From Pseudomonadota bacterium (GTDB lineage Bacteria; Pseudomonadota; Alphaproteobacteria; Acetobacterales; Acetobacteraceae), in the NCBI GenBank assembly GCA_021849425.1, contig JAJZSY010000002.1, forward strand, positions 1 through 64,000: DNA of 64,000 bases, read 5' to 3'. The stretch's first letter is position 1. The number at the start of each line of letters is the position of its first letter. This document shows, piece after piece, positions 30,156 to 40,118 of this stretch. Position numbers and translations under genes: made by a program. The notes beneath the pieces are model-generated. The model was not told where the DNA came from, did no database searches, and saw only the letters and a program-made list of their open reading frames with translations.

Positions 30156-31799
30156 ATGAGCCATCCGGAAAACCATGTCGTCATCGGCGTCGATGTCGGC
30201 ACCGGAAGCGCGCGCGCGGGCGTGTTCGGCCTTGACGGGGCGATGCGCGGGAGTGCCACGCGGGCGATCGGCAGCTGGCGGCCGCGGGCGGATTTCATCC
30301 AGCAATCGAGTGCGGATATCTGGGGAGCGGTGAGCGCGTGCGTGCGCCGCGCGATGACGGAGGCGGGCGGCGGGCTGGTGGTGCGGGGCATCGGGTTCGA
30401 TGCGACCTGCTCGCTCGTGGTGCTGGATGCGGCCGGCACGCCGCTGCCGGTGGAGCCGGACGGCGACCCGGCGCAGGACGTGATTCTCTGGGCGGATCAT
30501 CGCGCGCGGGCCGAGGCGGAGGAGATCAATGCGGGCGGGCACGAGGTGCTGCGCTATGTCGGCGGGCGGATCTCGCTGGAGATGGAGACGCCGAAGCTGC
30601 TGTGGCTGAAGCGGCACGCGCCGCAAAGCTGGGCGGCGGCGCGGCATGTCTTCGACCTGCCGGATTTCCTCACCTACAGGGCGACGGGGGCGACCAGCCG
30701 CTCGCTCTGCTCGACCGTGTGCAAATGGACCTATCTCGGCCACGAATCCCGCTGGGACGAGGGGTATTTCCGGGCGATCGGGCTTGGCGAACTCGCCGAT
30801 GAGGGGTTCGCGCGGATCGGCACCACGATCCTGCCGATCGCGACACCGGTGGGCGGCGGGCTCTCGGCCGAAGCGGCGGCGGCGTTTGGCCTCACGCCGG
30901 GGATTCCGGTAGGCACCTCGGCGATCGACGCGCATGCCGGCGGGATCGGGGTGATCGGCGCGGCACTCGACGGAGCGGCGCCGGATGCGGCCGCGCTCGG
31001 GCGGCGGGTGGCGCTGATCGGCGGCACCTCGTCCTGCCACATGGCAGTGGCGCCGGAGCCGCGCTTCGTTCCCGGCGTGTGGGGACCATATCACGCGGCG
31101 ATGCTTCCGGGGATGTGGCTGAGCGAGGGCGGGCAGTCGGCGACGGGCGCGCTGATCGACCACGTGGTGACGACCCATGCCGCCTATCCCGCGCTTGCCG
31201 AGGCCGCGAAGGCGGAGGGGGTGAGCATCTATGAGCGGCTGAATGCGATGGTCGGGCAGATGGCGGCGGAGGCCGGCTCGACCGCGGCGCTGACCGGGGA
31301 GCTGCACGTGTTTCCCGATTTTCACGGCAACCGCTCGCCACGGGCCGATGCGAGCCTGCTGGGCATGATCTCGGGCCTGAAGCTCGCGGCGGACGAGGCT
31401 GAGTGCGCGCGGCTCTATCTCGCGACGATCCAGGCCGTGGCCTATGGCACGCGGCACATCATCGAGACGATGAACGAACATGGCTACGCGATCGACACGA
31501 TCATGGCGACCGGCGGGGGGACGAAGAACCCGCTGTTCCTGCGCGAGCACGCCGATGCGACGGGATGCCGGATCGTGCTGCCGGCGGAGCCGGAAGCGGT
31601 GCTGCTCGGCAGCGCCATTCTCGGCGCCGTGGCCGGCGGCGCCTATCCCGACCTGCCGGCGGCAATGGCAGCGATGAGCCGGGCCGGGGCGGTGATCGCG
31701 CCGGAGGCGGCGCGGACGGCGTTCCATGCCCGCAAATATGCCGTGTTCCGGCGGATGCATGACGATCAGATGACGTATCGGGCGCTGATGCGGGGCTGA
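30156..31799 (+). CDS. FGGY-family pentulokinase (ribulokinase-like)
   Basis: A 547-aa kinase of the FGGY family, long form as in ribulokinases. Features: ATP-binding [36 protein letters not shown], the [13 protein letters not shown] segment with catalytic Asp, and the C-terminal [18 protein letters not shown]. It follows the PfkB kinase by 27 nt with a GAGGAG site. D-ribulose or another pentulose from ribitol or arabinitol oxidation is the likely substrate, so the locus may serve both hexitols and pentitols. Confidence 0.82.
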   Translation: MSHPENHVVIGVDVGTGSARAGVFGLDGAMRGSATRAIGSWRPRADFIQQSSADIWGAVSACVRRAMTEAGGGLVVRGIGFDATCSLVVLDAAGTPLPVEPDGDPAQDVILWADHRARAEAEEINAGGHEVLRYVGGRISLEMETPKLLWLKRHAPQSWAAARHVFDLPDFLTYRATGATSRSLCSTVCKWTYLGHESRWDEGYFRAIGLGELADEGFARIGTTILPIATPVGGGLSAEAAAAFGLTPGIPVGTSAIDAHAGGIGVIGAALDGAAPDAAALGRRVALIGGTSSCHMAVAPEPRFVPGVWGPYHAAMLPGMWLSEGGQSATGALIDHVVTTHAAYPALAEAAKAEGVSIYERLNAMVGQMAAEAGSTAALTGELHVFPDFHGNRSPRADASLLGMISGLKLAADEAECARLYLATIQAVAYGTRHIIETMNEHGYAIDTIMATGGGTKNPLFLREHADATGCRIVLPAEPEAVLLGSAILGAVAGGAYPDLPAAMAAMSRAGAVIAPEAARTAFHARKYAVFRRMHDDQMTYRALMRG

Positions 31800-31849
31800 A
31801 CCGGCGAGGGTATCTGCCGGTGGCGCGGGATTGGTGTATCCTGCACGGC

Positions 31850-32512
31850 ATGTGGACATCTCCCCTCGCCGTGCGGGTCGCGCGCAGCCACCCGCGCCTG
31901 TTTACCGGATTGCTCTGCGGCCTTCTGGCCGCGCTGCTGCTGCCCGCCACGATCGCGCCGACGCTGCGCGCGGTGCTATGCTGGGACATCGCCGTTGCCG
32001 CCTATGTCGTGCTGGCGATGCTGCATTTCAGCCGCGCCGATCACACCCGGATCGGCGATGACGCGGCGCGGCAGGAGGAAGGCGAATGGACGATCTTCGG
32101 CCTGAGCATCGCCGGCGCGCTGATGAGCTTCACCGCGATCGTGATCTTCGCCGCGCGCGGCAAGGGGGCGGGGGCGGCGGCGCACACGCCCTATGTGGCA
32201 CTGGTGGCGGCGACGCTGGTGGCCTCGTGGCTGATGACGCAGATCACCTTCACCTATCGCTACGCGCATGAATATTACGCGGCGACCGAAAGCGGGCCGG
32301 AGGGCGGGCTTGCCTTTCCGGGTGGCGAGGCGCCCGACTATCTCGATTTCGTCTATTTCTCGTTCGTGCTGGGGATGACGTTCCAGGTGTCGGACGTGAA
32401 CATCCTCAGCCGCAAGATGCGCCGGCTCGCGACATTGCAGGGCGTGATCGGCTACCTGTTCAACACCGTGGTGCTGGCGCTCGCCATCAACATCGCGGCT
32501 GGGCTGTTCTGA
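31850..32512 (+). CDS. DUF1345 membrane protein
   Basis: A 220-aa membrane protein with about five hydrophobic helices. The DUF1345 pattern is seen in FTYRYAHEYY, DYLDFVYFSFVLGMTFQVSD and GVIGYLFNTVVLALAIN. Function is unknown for the family. An in-frame GTG at 31820 is possible, but the ATG at 31850 starts right before the first helix region. It follows the pentulokinase by about 50 nt. Confidence 0.8.
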   Translation: MWTSPLAVRVARSHPRLFTGLLCGLLAALLLPATIAPTLRAVLCWDIAVAAYVVLAMLHFSRADHTRIGDDAARQEEGEWTIFGLSIAGALMSFTAIVIFAARGKGAGAAAHTPYVALVAATLVASWLMTQITFTYRYAHEYYAATESGPEGGLAFPGGEAPDYLDFVYFSFVLGMTFQVSDVNILSRKMRRLATLQGVIGYLFNTVVLALAINIAAGLF

Positions 32513-32522
32513 GCGCGGGATT

Positions 32523-32587
32523 GAGCATCATCCGATCGGATGGGGTCATCTGATCGGATGATGCTCCAATTATCAATATCGTGCTCT
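32523..32587. repeat. Double-hairpin repeat element, shortened copy
   Basis: Hairpin GAGCATCATCCGATC...GATCGGATGATGCTC (32523-32566) closely matches the first hairpin at 9810-9858. It is followed by the shared ATCAATATC linker, but only GTGCTCT (32581-32587) remains of the second hairpin. The element fills the gap between two convergent genes and overlaps the pyrE stop codon at 32586-32588. It may serve as their shared terminator. Confidence 0.7.
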
Positions 32588-33314
32588 ATTTCGACGCCTT
32601 GTAGGCGGCGGCCTCCTCGGCGCTGGCGACACCGCCATGCTTCGCCGACCAGGCGACGGGGTCTTCGAGGAACCTGCGCACGCCGGCGAGTGTCGCCTCG
32701 GGGAAATAGTCGCCACCGCGGCAGGCTTCCAGCACGTCCCACCAGGTGCAGAGATGGTGCAGCGACATGCCCATCTCGGCCAGCGTGTTCAGGCTGCCGG
32801 GGAAGACGCCGTAATAGAACACCACGAAGACGTGGTTGCAGATCGCCCCGGCCTCGCGCAGCGCGTTGGCGAAGTGGATTTTCGATCCGCCATCGGTGGT
32901 GAGGTCTTCGACGAGGAGGGTGTTCCTGCCCTCCGGCACGTCGCCCTCGATCTGGGCGTTGCGGCCGAAGCCCTTGGGCTTCTTGCGGACATAGGCCATC
33001 GGCAGGCCCATGCGGTCCGCCATCCAGGCGGCGTAGGGGATGCCCGCGGTTTCGCCGCCGGCGACGGCCTCGATCGTCTCGAAGCCGACATGGCGGTAGA
33101 GCTTCTCGACGCCAAGCTCGCAGATTTTCGCCCGGGCGCGGGGGAAGTAGATAATCTTGCGGCAGTCGATATAGACCGGCGCCTTCCAGCCCGAGGTGAA
33201 GGTGTAGGGTTCCTCGGGGCGGAAATTCACCGCCCTGATTTCGAGCAGGATGCGGGCCGCGGTAAGTGCGGCGTCGCGGTCCCAGTCGGTCGCGTGGCCC
33301 AGGCCAGACGTCAT
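32586..33314 (-). CDS. pyrE: Orotate phosphoribosyltransferase
   Basis: A 242-aa phosphoribosyltransferase. The PRPP-binding motif is LLVEDLTTDGGSK, and the N-terminal FTSGWKAPVYIDCRKI region is the OPRTase substrate motif. It converts orotate and PRPP to orotidine 5'-phosphate in pyrimidine synthesis. Its C-terminus is somewhat longer than the compact E. coli form, as in other alphaproteobacteria. The stop overlaps a repeat element. Confidence 0.88.
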   Translation of the reverse strand: MTSGLGHATDWDRDAALTAARILLEIRAVNFRPEEPYTFTSGWKAPVYIDCRKIIYFPRARAKICELGVEKLYRHVGFETIEAVAGGETAGIPYAAWMADRMGLPMAYVRKKPKGFGRNAQIEGDVPEGRNTLLVEDLTTDGGSKIHFANALREAGAICNHVFVVFYYGVFPGSLNTLAEMGMSLHHLCTWWDVLEACRGGDYFPEATLAGVRRFLEDPVAWSAKHGGVASAEEAAAYKASK

Positions 33315-33429
33315 GTCGATCCTCCAAATCTGGCCGCCGTCCTAGAACACCCCTGCCCTGCCGTCCACCGTCTTGCGGCGGGCGGGGCGCATGGCTAGAC
33401 CGTCGCAAACTGCCGCAAGGAGCTTCGGA

Positions 33430-34659
33430 ATGGCCAAGATCAAGGTTAAGAACCCGATCGTGGAGATGGACGGCGACGAGATGACCCGGATCATCTGGGG
33501 TTTCATCAAGGACAAGCTGATCCTGCCCTATCTCGACATCGACCTGAAATATTTCGATCTCGGGATCGAGAACCGCGATGCGACCGACGACAAGGTGACG
33601 GTCGACTCGGCGCTGGCGACGCGGGAATACGGCGTCGCGGTGAAGTGCGCCACGATCACGCCGGACGAGGCGCGGGTGACGGAATTCAACCTCAAGCAGA
33701 TGTGGCGCAGCCCGAACGGGACGATCCGCAACATCCTCGACGGCACGATCTTCCGCGAGCCGATCATCTGCGCGAACGTGCCGCGCCTGGTGCCGCACTG
33801 GTCGCAGCCGATCGTGATCGGCCGCCATGCCTATGGCGACATCTACCGCGCCGCCGAAACCAAGATCCCCGGCCCCGGCAAGGTGCAGCTCTCCTACATT
33901 CCGGCCGATGGCAGCAAGCCGCTGATCCTCGACGTGCATGATTTCAAGGGCCCCGGCGTGGCGCTCGGCATCCACAACACCAAGGCCTCGATCGAGGGCT
34001 TCGCGCGGGCGAGCTTCAATTACGGGCTGGCGCGGAACTATCCGGTCTATCTCTCGACCAAGAACACCATCCTCAAGGCCTATGACGGCATGTTCAAGGA
34101 TGTGTTCCAGGAGATCTTCGACGCCGAGTTCAAGGCCGAGTTCGACAAGCGCGGCCTGACCTACGAGCACCGGCTGATCGACGACATGGTCGCCTCGGCG
34201 CTGAAATGGAACGGCGGCTATATCTGGGCCTGCAAGAACTATGACGGCGATGTGGAGAGCGACATCGTGGCGCAGGGCTTCGGCAGCCTCGGGCTGATGA
34301 CCTCGGTGCTGATGAGCCCGGACGGCAAGACGGTGGAGAGCGAGGCGGCGCACGGCACCGTGACGCGCCACTATCGCGAGCACCAGAAGGGCCGGCCGAC
34401 CTCGACCAACCCGATCGCCTCGATTTTCGCCTGGACCCGCGGCCTCGCCTATCGCGGCAAGTTCGACGAGACCCCCGAGGTGACCGAGTTCGCCGAGACG
34501 CTGGAGCGCGTCTGCGTCGAGACGGTGGAAAGCGGGTTCATGACCAAGGATCTCGCGCTGCTGATCTCGAAGGATCAGCCCTGGATGACGACGCAGGACT
34601 TCCTCGCCAAGCTCGACGAGAACCTGCAGGCGGCGATGGCGAAGCGCCAGGCCGCGTGA
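33430..34659 (+). CDS. icd: NADP-dependent isocitrate dehydrogenase
   Basis: A 409-aa enzyme of the eukaryote-like NADP-ICDH subfamily. Seen: [13 protein letters not shown] at the N-terminus, [19 protein letters not shown] binding isocitrate, and [14 protein letters not shown] near the cofactor site. It makes 2-oxoglutarate and NADPH in the TCA cycle. AAGGAG precedes the ATG. It stands as a single gene, divergent from pyrE and followed by a strong hairpin. Confidence 0.95.
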   Translation: MAKIKVKNPIVEMDGDEMTRIIWGFIKDKLILPYLDIDLKYFDLGIENRDATDDKVTVDSALATREYGVAVKCATITPDEARVTEFNLKQMWRSPNGTIRNILDGTIFREPIICANVPRLVPHWSQPIVIGRHAYGDIYRAAETKIPGPGKVQLSYIPADGSKPLILDVHDFKGPGVALGIHNTKASIEGFARASFNYGLARNYPVYLSTKNTILKAYDGMFKDVFQEIFDAEFKAEFDKRGLTYEHRLIDDMVASALKWNGGYIWACKNYDGDVESDIVAQGFGSLGLMTSVLMSPDGKTVESEAAHGTVTRHYREHQKGRPTSTNPIASIFAWTRGLAYRGKFDETPEVTEFAETLERVCVETVESGFMTKDLALLISKDQPWMTTQDFLAKLDENLQAAMAKRQAA

Positions 34660-34664
34660 TGGCG

Positions 34665-34696
34665 GGCCCTGTGGTCCACACAAGGATCGCAGGGCC
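34665..34696 (+). terminator. Strong bulged hairpin after icd
   Basis: GGCCCTG (34665-34671) pairs with CAGGGCC (34690-34696). Inside, GGTCC (34673-34677) pairs with GGATC (34684-34688) around loop ACACAA. It begins six bases after the icd stop. There is no U-tract, so it may be a weak or Rho-assisted terminator or a 3' end stabiliser. Confidence 0.5.
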
Positions 34697-34742
34697 ACAT
34701 ACCTGACGGCGTCTTGACTGAAAGGCGGGCTGCCTTCCCTAT

Positions 34743-35756
34743 ATGGATATGATGGAAGGCATCCCGTTTTCGGTTCTCGACCTCGCCCCCGTGCCGGATG
34801 GCGCCACCCCGGGCGACGCGTTGCGCAACAGCATCGACCTCGCCCGCCACGCCGAAACCCTCGGCTTCAACCGCTACTGGTTGGCCGAACACCACAACAT
34901 GCCCGGAATCGCGAGCGCGGCCACCTCGGTCGTGATCGCGCATGTGGCGCAGGCGACGACGCGGATCCGCGTCGGCTCGGGCGGGGTGATGCTGCCCAAC
35001 CATGCGCCGCTGGTGATCGCCGAGCAGTTCGGCACGCTGGCCGCGCTGCATCCCGGGCGGATCGATCTCGGGCTTGGCCGCGCGCCGGGCACCGATCCGC
35101 GCACCGCCCACGCGCTGCGGCGGAACATGGAGGGGACCGAGGCCCGCTTCATCGAGGATGTGATCGAGCTGCAATCGTATTTCCAGCCGGCGGACGCGGC
35201 GCAGGCGGTGCGCGCGGTGCCGGGCGCGGGGCTCGACGTGCCGATCTGGCTGCTCGGATCGAGCACCTTCTCGGCCGAACTCGCCGCCGCGCTCGGCCTG
35301 CCCTTCGCCTTCGCAGCGCATTTCGCCCCCGATCTGCTGGGTGCCGCGCTGACGCGGTATCGCAGCCGGTTCCAGCCCTCGGCACAGCTGGCGAAGCCGC
35401 ATGCGATGATCTGTGTCACGGTCTGCGCCGCGCCGGATGACGAGGAGGCGGATTTCCTGTTCACCTCGCAGCAGCGCGCCTTCGTCAATCTGCGGCGCGG
35501 CCAGCCGGGGCTGCTGCCGCGCCCCGCGCCGCTCGACGGGGGATGGAGCGAGCGCGAGCGCGCCGGGGTCGAGCATGCGCTGGCCTATGCGATGGTTGGC
35601 GGGCCGGCGCGGGTCGCGGCGAAGCTCGCCGGCTTCATGGCCGAATTCCGCCCCGACGAACTGATGATCGCCTGCCAGATCCACGACCATGCGGCGCGCC
35701 GGCGCAGCTACGAGATCGTGCGCGGGCTGGGCTGCAGCCTGAGCCGGGCCGCCTGA
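34743..35756 (+). CDS. LLM-class flavin-dependent monooxygenase (luciferase-like)
   Basis: A 337-aa luciferase-fold oxidoreductase of the YhbW/MsnO8-like group. Typical segments are [53 protein letters not shown] and LGRAPGTD. It probably uses FMNH2 supplied by a reductase; the substrate is unknown. No clear ribosome-binding site precedes the ATG at 34743, and in-frame ATGs at 34749 and 34752 are alternatives. Confidence 0.8.
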   Translation: MDMMEGIPFSVLDLAPVPDGATPGDALRNSIDLARHAETLGFNRYWLAEHHNMPGIASAATSVVIAHVAQATTRIRVGSGGVMLPNHAPLVIAEQFGTLAALHPGRIDLGLGRAPGTDPRTAHALRRNMEGTEARFIEDVIELQSYFQPADAAQAVRAVPGAGLDVPIWLLGSSTFSAELAAALGLPFAFAAHFAPDLLGAALTRYRSRFQPSAQLAKPHAMICVTVCAAPDDEEADFLFTSQQRAFVNLRRGQPGLLPRPAPLDGGWSERERAGVEHALAYAMVGGPARVAAKLAGFMAEFRPDELMIACQIHDHAARRRSYEIVRGLGCSLSRAA

Positions 35757-35760
35757 GGCC

Positions 35761-37323
35761 TCAGCCGGCGGCGGGCGGCTCGTTATGCTCCCAGCCGCCG
35801 CCGAGCGCCTGATAGAGCGTGACGAGGTCGGCCGAAATCCTCGCCTGGCTCTGCGCCTGCGCCTGTTCGGCGGCCAGCACGGATTGCTGCGCGGTGAGGA
35901 CCTGGAGATAGTCGACGAGGCCTTCGCGGTAGCGTTCCTGGGCGAGTGACAGCGCGCGGCGGGTCTGGGTGACGTCGGCTTTCAGCGCGTCCTGGGTCTT
36001 CTGCTCCTCGTCATAGGCGGTCAGCGCGTTGTCGACCTGATGGAAGGCGGTGAGCACGGTTTTCGCGTAGTTCACCGCGGCCTCGCGCTGCTGCGCCTTG
36101 CGCAGGTGCAGCTCGCCGCGCAGGCGGCCGCCCTCGAACAGCGGCATGGTGATCTGCGGGCCGATCGCGTAGGTGACGGCGGAAAGCTGGTTCAGGTTGG
36201 AGAATTGCAGCGCCTGCAGCGACACCGAGCCGGCGAGCGAAATGTCGGGGAAGAAGCTCGCCTTGACGACACCGATCTCGGCGGTGGCTTCATGCAGGCG
36301 GGCGGTAGCTTCGCGGATGTCCGGACGGCGCTGGAGCAGTTGCGAGGGCAGGCCGATCGGCACCACCGGGGGGACCGGCGGAATCGGTTTCGCGGTGATC
36401 AGCCTTGCGCGGAGGGCTTCCGGCCCCTCGCCGAGCAGGAGGCTGAGCTGGTTGATGTCCGCTGAGATCGAAGTTTGCAGGGCGGGGAGTTGGGCGCGGA
36501 TCGACGCCGCCTGGGCCTCGGCGTCGGCGACGTCGAGCGCGTTGGCGAGGCCGGCCTGCTGGCGCTGGCGGATCAGCCCGGCGATGTTGCTGGCGCTGGC
36601 GAGGTTGCGGCGGGTGATGGCGAGGACCGCCTGCTCGGCGCGCAGATTGATGTAATCGTGCGCCACCTCGGCCTCGGTGTTGAGGAGGACGGCGCGGCGG
36701 GCATCGCGCGAGGCCTGCACCGCGGCGAGCGAGGCCTCGACCGCGCGGCGGTTCTTGCCCCAGAGATCGAAATCGAAGACCGAGGAGAAACCGTACTGGA
36801 AGAGGTTGAAGGGCTGGAGCTGCGCGCCGGGCAGGCCGCCGCCGCCGATCGAGGTCGAGCCGCCGCTGGCGGTGGAGCCGGCATTGGTGCTGGTCGAGGT
36901 TGACCCGCCGCCGCTGAGCGCGGTGAAGACGCCCTTGTTGCTCGGCTTCTCGCGCGTGTAGGAGCCGGCGAAATTGAGGTTCGGGTAGAGTGCCGCGCCC
37001 TCGATCTGCGCCTGGGCCTCGGCTTCGGCGAGGCGCTGGGTGGCGGCCTTCACGTCGAGATTGCGGGCGATGGCCTGCTGCTCAAGACCGCTGAGGGCGG
37101 GATCGCCGAAGCTCTGCCACCAGGCGAGGTCGACCTTGCCCTGGCTGACCGTCTCCGGGGAGGTCAGCGCCGGACGATGGGCGAGAAAGGATGAGGCCGT
37201 CCTCGTTCGCGGCGCGTGGAAATTGGGGCCGAGTTCGCAGCCGCCGAGTGCGAGGGCGGCGATCAGCGCCGGGCCCATGAGGGCCCGCCGGCGCAGGCGG
37301 GCGGCAAAAACATCAAATTTCAT
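35761..37323 (-). CDS. NodT-family outer-membrane efflux lipoprotein
   Basis: A 520-aa RND/MFS outer-membrane channel protein. The lipoprotein signal ends in ALALGGC, giving a lipidated cysteine at about residue 29. Mature sequence begins ELGPNFHAP, and two TolC-like repeats contain LNTEAEVAHDYINLRAEQ and RRPDIREATARLHEATAEIG. It exports drugs together with the inner-membrane and adaptor proteins encoded just upstream. It overlaps the MFS gene by 11 nt. Confidence 0.9.
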   Translation of the reverse strand: MKFDVFAARLRRRALMGPALIAALALGGCELGPNFHAPRTRTASSFLAHRPALTSPETVSQGKVDLAWWQSFGDPALSGLEQQAIARNLDVKAATQRLAEAEAQAQIEGAALYPNLNFAGSYTREKPSNKGVFTALSGGGSTSTSTNAGSTASGGSTSIGGGGLPGAQLQPFNLFQYGFSSVFDFDLWGKNRRAVEASLAAVQASRDARRAVLLNTEAEVAHDYINLRAEQAVLAITRRNLASASNIAGLIRQRQQAGLANALDVADAEAQAASIRAQLPALQTSISADINQLSLLLGEGPEALRARLITAKPIPPVPPVVPIGLPSQLLQRRPDIREATARLHEATAEIGVVKASFFPDISLAGSVSLQALQFSNLNQLSAVTYAIGPQITMPLFEGGRLRGELHLRKAQQREAAVNYAKTVLTAFHQVDNALTAYDEEQKTQDALKADVTQTRRALSLAQERYREGLVDYLQVLTAQQSVLAAEQAQAQSQARISADLVTLYQALGGGWEHNEPPAAG

Positions 37324-38863
37324 AGACCACTCCTTCGGCGGCGCGGGCGGACGGGGTGCCCAGCAACAGCACGACCGGCCAGACCAGCAGGGCCATCAGG
37401 CCCAGAATATGGAACAAATCAAGATAGCTCATGAACGCTGCCTGATGTTGCACCGCCGCGGCGACCTGCGAAAGGGTCCTTCCGTGCAGGCTGGCATACG
37501 GTGTGACGGATTCGGCAAGTCTTGAATGATGGAACTGGGTACGCCAGGCGAGCATCGAGGTGACGAAGGAGATGCCGATGCTGCCGCCGATATTGCGCAC
37601 CTGGTTGATGATGGCGGAGGCATCGCCGTTGCGGGCCGGTGGCAGGCCGACATAGGACAGCGCCGAAATCGGGATGAACAGGAAGGGCAGCGCGATCACC
37701 TGCAGCACCCGGTCGATCGAGATGGTGGAGAACGAGGCGGTGGGCGCCAGGTGCGACTGGAAGACCAGCGCGATGCCGGTTTCGAGCAGACCGCCCACCA
37801 GCAGCACGCGCGCGGGGATGATCCGGCCGGTGACGATGCCGGCGACGGGCATCAGCCCGATCGTGGCGAGGCCGCCGAGGGCGAGGGCGAAACCGGCGGT
37901 TTCCGAGGAGTAGCCCATCAGCGTCTGGGTGAGCTGGGGAAGCAGCTGGGTGGTGCTGAGCAGGATGAAGCCGATGACGAACATCACGAGGCAGCAGATC
38001 GCGAAGTTTCGGTAGGCGAAGAGGCGGACATTCACCACCGGCGCGGGGTGGTTCCATTCCCAGACGATGAGGGTGACGAGCGAGACCGACCAGAGCACGA
38101 ACAGGAAGCGGATGAAGACGCTGCCAAATCCGTCGTCGATCGAGAACTTGTCGAGAAAGATCTGCAACGCGCCGAACCCGACAGCGACCAGCAGGAGGCC
38201 GAACCAGTCGAACCGCAGGCCGACGGCGAGGCGGGCGGCGCGCTCGCGGATCAGAAGTTCGGGTTCGTCGACAAAGATCGCGATCAGGGCAAAGGCGATG
38301 AGGCCGATCGGCAGGTTGATCAGGAACACCCAGTGCCAGGACAGATGGTCGGTCAGCCAGCCGCCGAGGATCGGCCCGGTGGCGGGGGCGACGATGATCA
38401 CCACGCCGAATACCGCAAAGACCTGGGCGCGCTGCGAGGGGGGGAAGCTGTCGGCATACATCGACTGGGTGACGGGCTGCAGGCCGCCGCCGCCGATGCC
38501 CTGCAGCACCCGGGCGACGATGAGCATGGACAGCGAGGTCGAGAGCGCGCAGAGGACCGAGCTTGCGGTGAAGAGCGCGACGCAGATCAGGAACAGCCGC
38601 TTGCGGCCGACCACCTCCTGCAGCCAGCCGGTGATCGGCAGGATGATGCTGTTCGAGACGAGATAGGAGGTAAGCACCCAGGTGCTTTCGTCGGGGCTGA
38701 CCGCCAGCGAGCCGGCGATATGGGTGAGCGCGACATTGGCGATGGTGGTGTCGAGCACCTCCATGAACGGTGCCAGCGCCACCATCGCCACGATCAACCA
38801 GGGATTGTAGACGCCTGCCGCCGAACGCGGCGTGTTGGGCCGCGTGGCGTAGAGCAGGCTCAT
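37313..38863 (-). CDS. emrB: DHA2-family MFS drug exporter (EmrB-like)
   Basis: A 516-aa, fourteen-helix major facilitator. Features: FMEVLDTTIANVALTHIAGS, SYLVSNSIILPITGWLQEVVGRKR and RVLQGIGGGGLQPV, all DHA2 hallmarks. The ATG at 38863 overlaps the adaptor stop (ATGA). It should pump drugs or organic anions in exchange for protons through the EmrA-like adaptor and NodT channel. Confidence is high for family and low for substrate. Confidence 0.88.
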   Translation of the reverse strand: MSLLYATRPNTPRSAAGVYNPWLIVAMVALAPFMEVLDTTIANVALTHIAGSLAVSPDESTWVLTSYLVSNSIILPITGWLQEVVGRKRLFLICVALFTASSVLCALSTSLSMLIVARVLQGIGGGGLQPVTQSMYADSFPPSQRAQVFAVFGVVIIVAPATGPILGGWLTDHLSWHWVFLINLPIGLIAFALIAIFVDEPELLIRERAARLAVGLRFDWFGLLLVAVGFGALQIFLDKFSIDDGFGSVFIRFLFVLWSVSLVTLIVWEWNHPAPVVNVRLFAYRNFAICCLVMFVIGFILLSTTQLLPQLTQTLMGYSSETAGFALALGGLATIGLMPVAGIVTGRIIPARVLLVGGLLETGIALVFQSHLAPTASFSTISIDRVLQVIALPFLFIPISALSYVGLPPARNGDASAIINQVRNIGGSIGISFVTSMLAWRTQFHHSRLAESVTPYASLHGRTLSQVAAAVQHQAAFMSYLDLFHILGLMALLVWPVVLLLGTPSARAAEGVVYEI

Positions 38864-39906
38864 TGGCCGCGGATGCGGATATAGGGCTCGACGGACATGC
38901 CGGGCGCGAGCAGATGGTTGCGCAGGCGGCTGTCGTCGAAGTCGATGCGGACGGGGACGCGCTGGACCACCTTGACGTAATTGCCGGTGGCGTTCTCTGC
39001 CGGGAGCAGCGAGAAGACGCTCCCGGTGCCGTGCTGGATGCTGGCGACCCGCGCGTGAAACGCGATGCCGGGGATGGCATCGACATAGACCCGCACGTTC
39101 TGGCCGGGATGAATCCTGCCGAGCGCCGTCTCCTTGAAGTTCGCGGTAACCCATACGCGATCGCCGACAATGGCCATCAGCCCGGCTCCGGGGGCCACGA
39201 CATTGCCGGTGCGCACGCTCTTGCGCGCGACCCAGCCGGAAACCGGGGCGCGGATTTCGGTGTAGCCAAGCTTGAGCCGGGCGTCGGCGACATTCACGGT
39301 GGCGGCCTTGAGCGCGGCTTGCGCTGCCGCGACAGCGGCATTGGCGGCGCCAACCTGCTGGCGGGCGGCGTCGGCGCGGGCAACCGCGCCGCGCAGGGCG
39401 GCGGCGACGGAATCGCGCGTTGTCGGCGTGATCGCGCGCGGATCGATCCTGGTGTAGCGCGCCTCGTCACGGCGGGCGCGGAACAGCGAGGCGTCGGCCA
39501 CCTCGACATTGGCGCGGGCAACCGCGAGGTCGGCCTCGCGCGCGGCGAGATCGGCCTTCGCCTCGGCCTCGCCGGCTTCGGCGCGGTCGAGCGCCACGCG
39601 CTGGGCCCGCGGATCGAGGCGGACGAGCACCTGCCCACGCACGACGTGCTGGTTGGTCCTGACCAGAACGGCCACGACCTTGCCCTGGACGCGGGCGGAA
39701 ATCGTGTGGATCGCGCTTTCGATCTGCGCATCCGAGGTGGAGGCGAAATCGCGGGTGCTCCACCAATAGGCAAGGCCCGCGGCGGCAAGACCGATCAGCA
39801 ACAGCGCCAGAATTACAAACGGACGCCGCTTGCGGCGCGCGGCGACAGCAGGTGCTGACGACGAGGCCGCGCTGCGGCGCAAGTCGGTCTCGGTCAGGTC
39901 ATTCAT
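38860..39906 (-). CDS. emrA: HlyD/EmrA-family membrane fusion protein
   Basis: A 348-aa periplasmic adaptor. One N-terminal membrane helix (FVILALLLIGLAAAGLAYWW) is followed by a biotinyl-lipoyl-like half (SARVQGKVVAVLVRTNQHV), a coiled-coil hairpin and a second lipoyl half (YTEIRAPVSGWVARKSV). The first gene of the emrA-emrB-nodT operon. No dedicated repressor gene is adjacent; the upstream 212-bp gap contains a 17-bp palindrome. Confidence 0.88.
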   Translation of the reverse strand: MNDLTETDLRRSAASSSAPAVAARRKRRPFVILALLLIGLAAAGLAYWWSTRDFASTSDAQIESAIHTISARVQGKVVAVLVRTNQHVVRGQVLVRLDPRAQRVALDRAEAGEAEAKADLAAREADLAVARANVEVADASLFRARRDEARYTRIDPRAITPTTRDSVAAALRGAVARADAARQQVGAANAAVAAAQAALKAATVNVADARLKLGYTEIRAPVSGWVARKSVRTGNVVAPGAGLMAIVGDRVWVTANFKETALGRIHPGQNVRVYVDAIPGIAFHARVASIQHGTGSVFSLLPAENATGNYVKVVQRVPVRIDFDDSRLRNHLLAPGMSVEPYIRIRGQ

Positions 39907-40043
39907 GACGCCATTCTACCCTATTGGCAGGATCATCGCCACCATCGGCGCGTGGGTCGCCATTACACACATCTCGAAGCCGCAACAACTCGGCGGGGGT
40001 CGAACGTACATCAACAAAGTTTCAACGAAGACGACGATTCGGC

Positions 40044-40085
40044 TTGAATCCGTCGGCGTGTGGAGTATTACTATCTTAGGTAGTA
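40044..40085 (+). promoter_or_regulatory. Candidate promoter with overlapping 17-bp palindrome
   Basis: TTGAAT (40044-40049) and TATTAC (40066-40071), spaced 16 bp, resemble a sigma-70 promoter for the gene at 40119. TACTATCTTAGGTAGTA (40069-40085) is a palindrome with one mismatch that overlaps the -10 element, a position suited to repression. The region is AT-rich compared with its surroundings. Confidence 0.45.
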
Positions 40086-40118
40086 TTTCGATTTTCAAAA
40101 TAACAATTTGGATGAAAA

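Noticed and set aside
34714-34745. Promoter TTGACT with a CTATAT -10 for the luciferase-like gene, giving a leaderless message
   Set aside because: Spacing of 19-20 bp is off and several start codons are possible, so the evidence is too weak to annotate.
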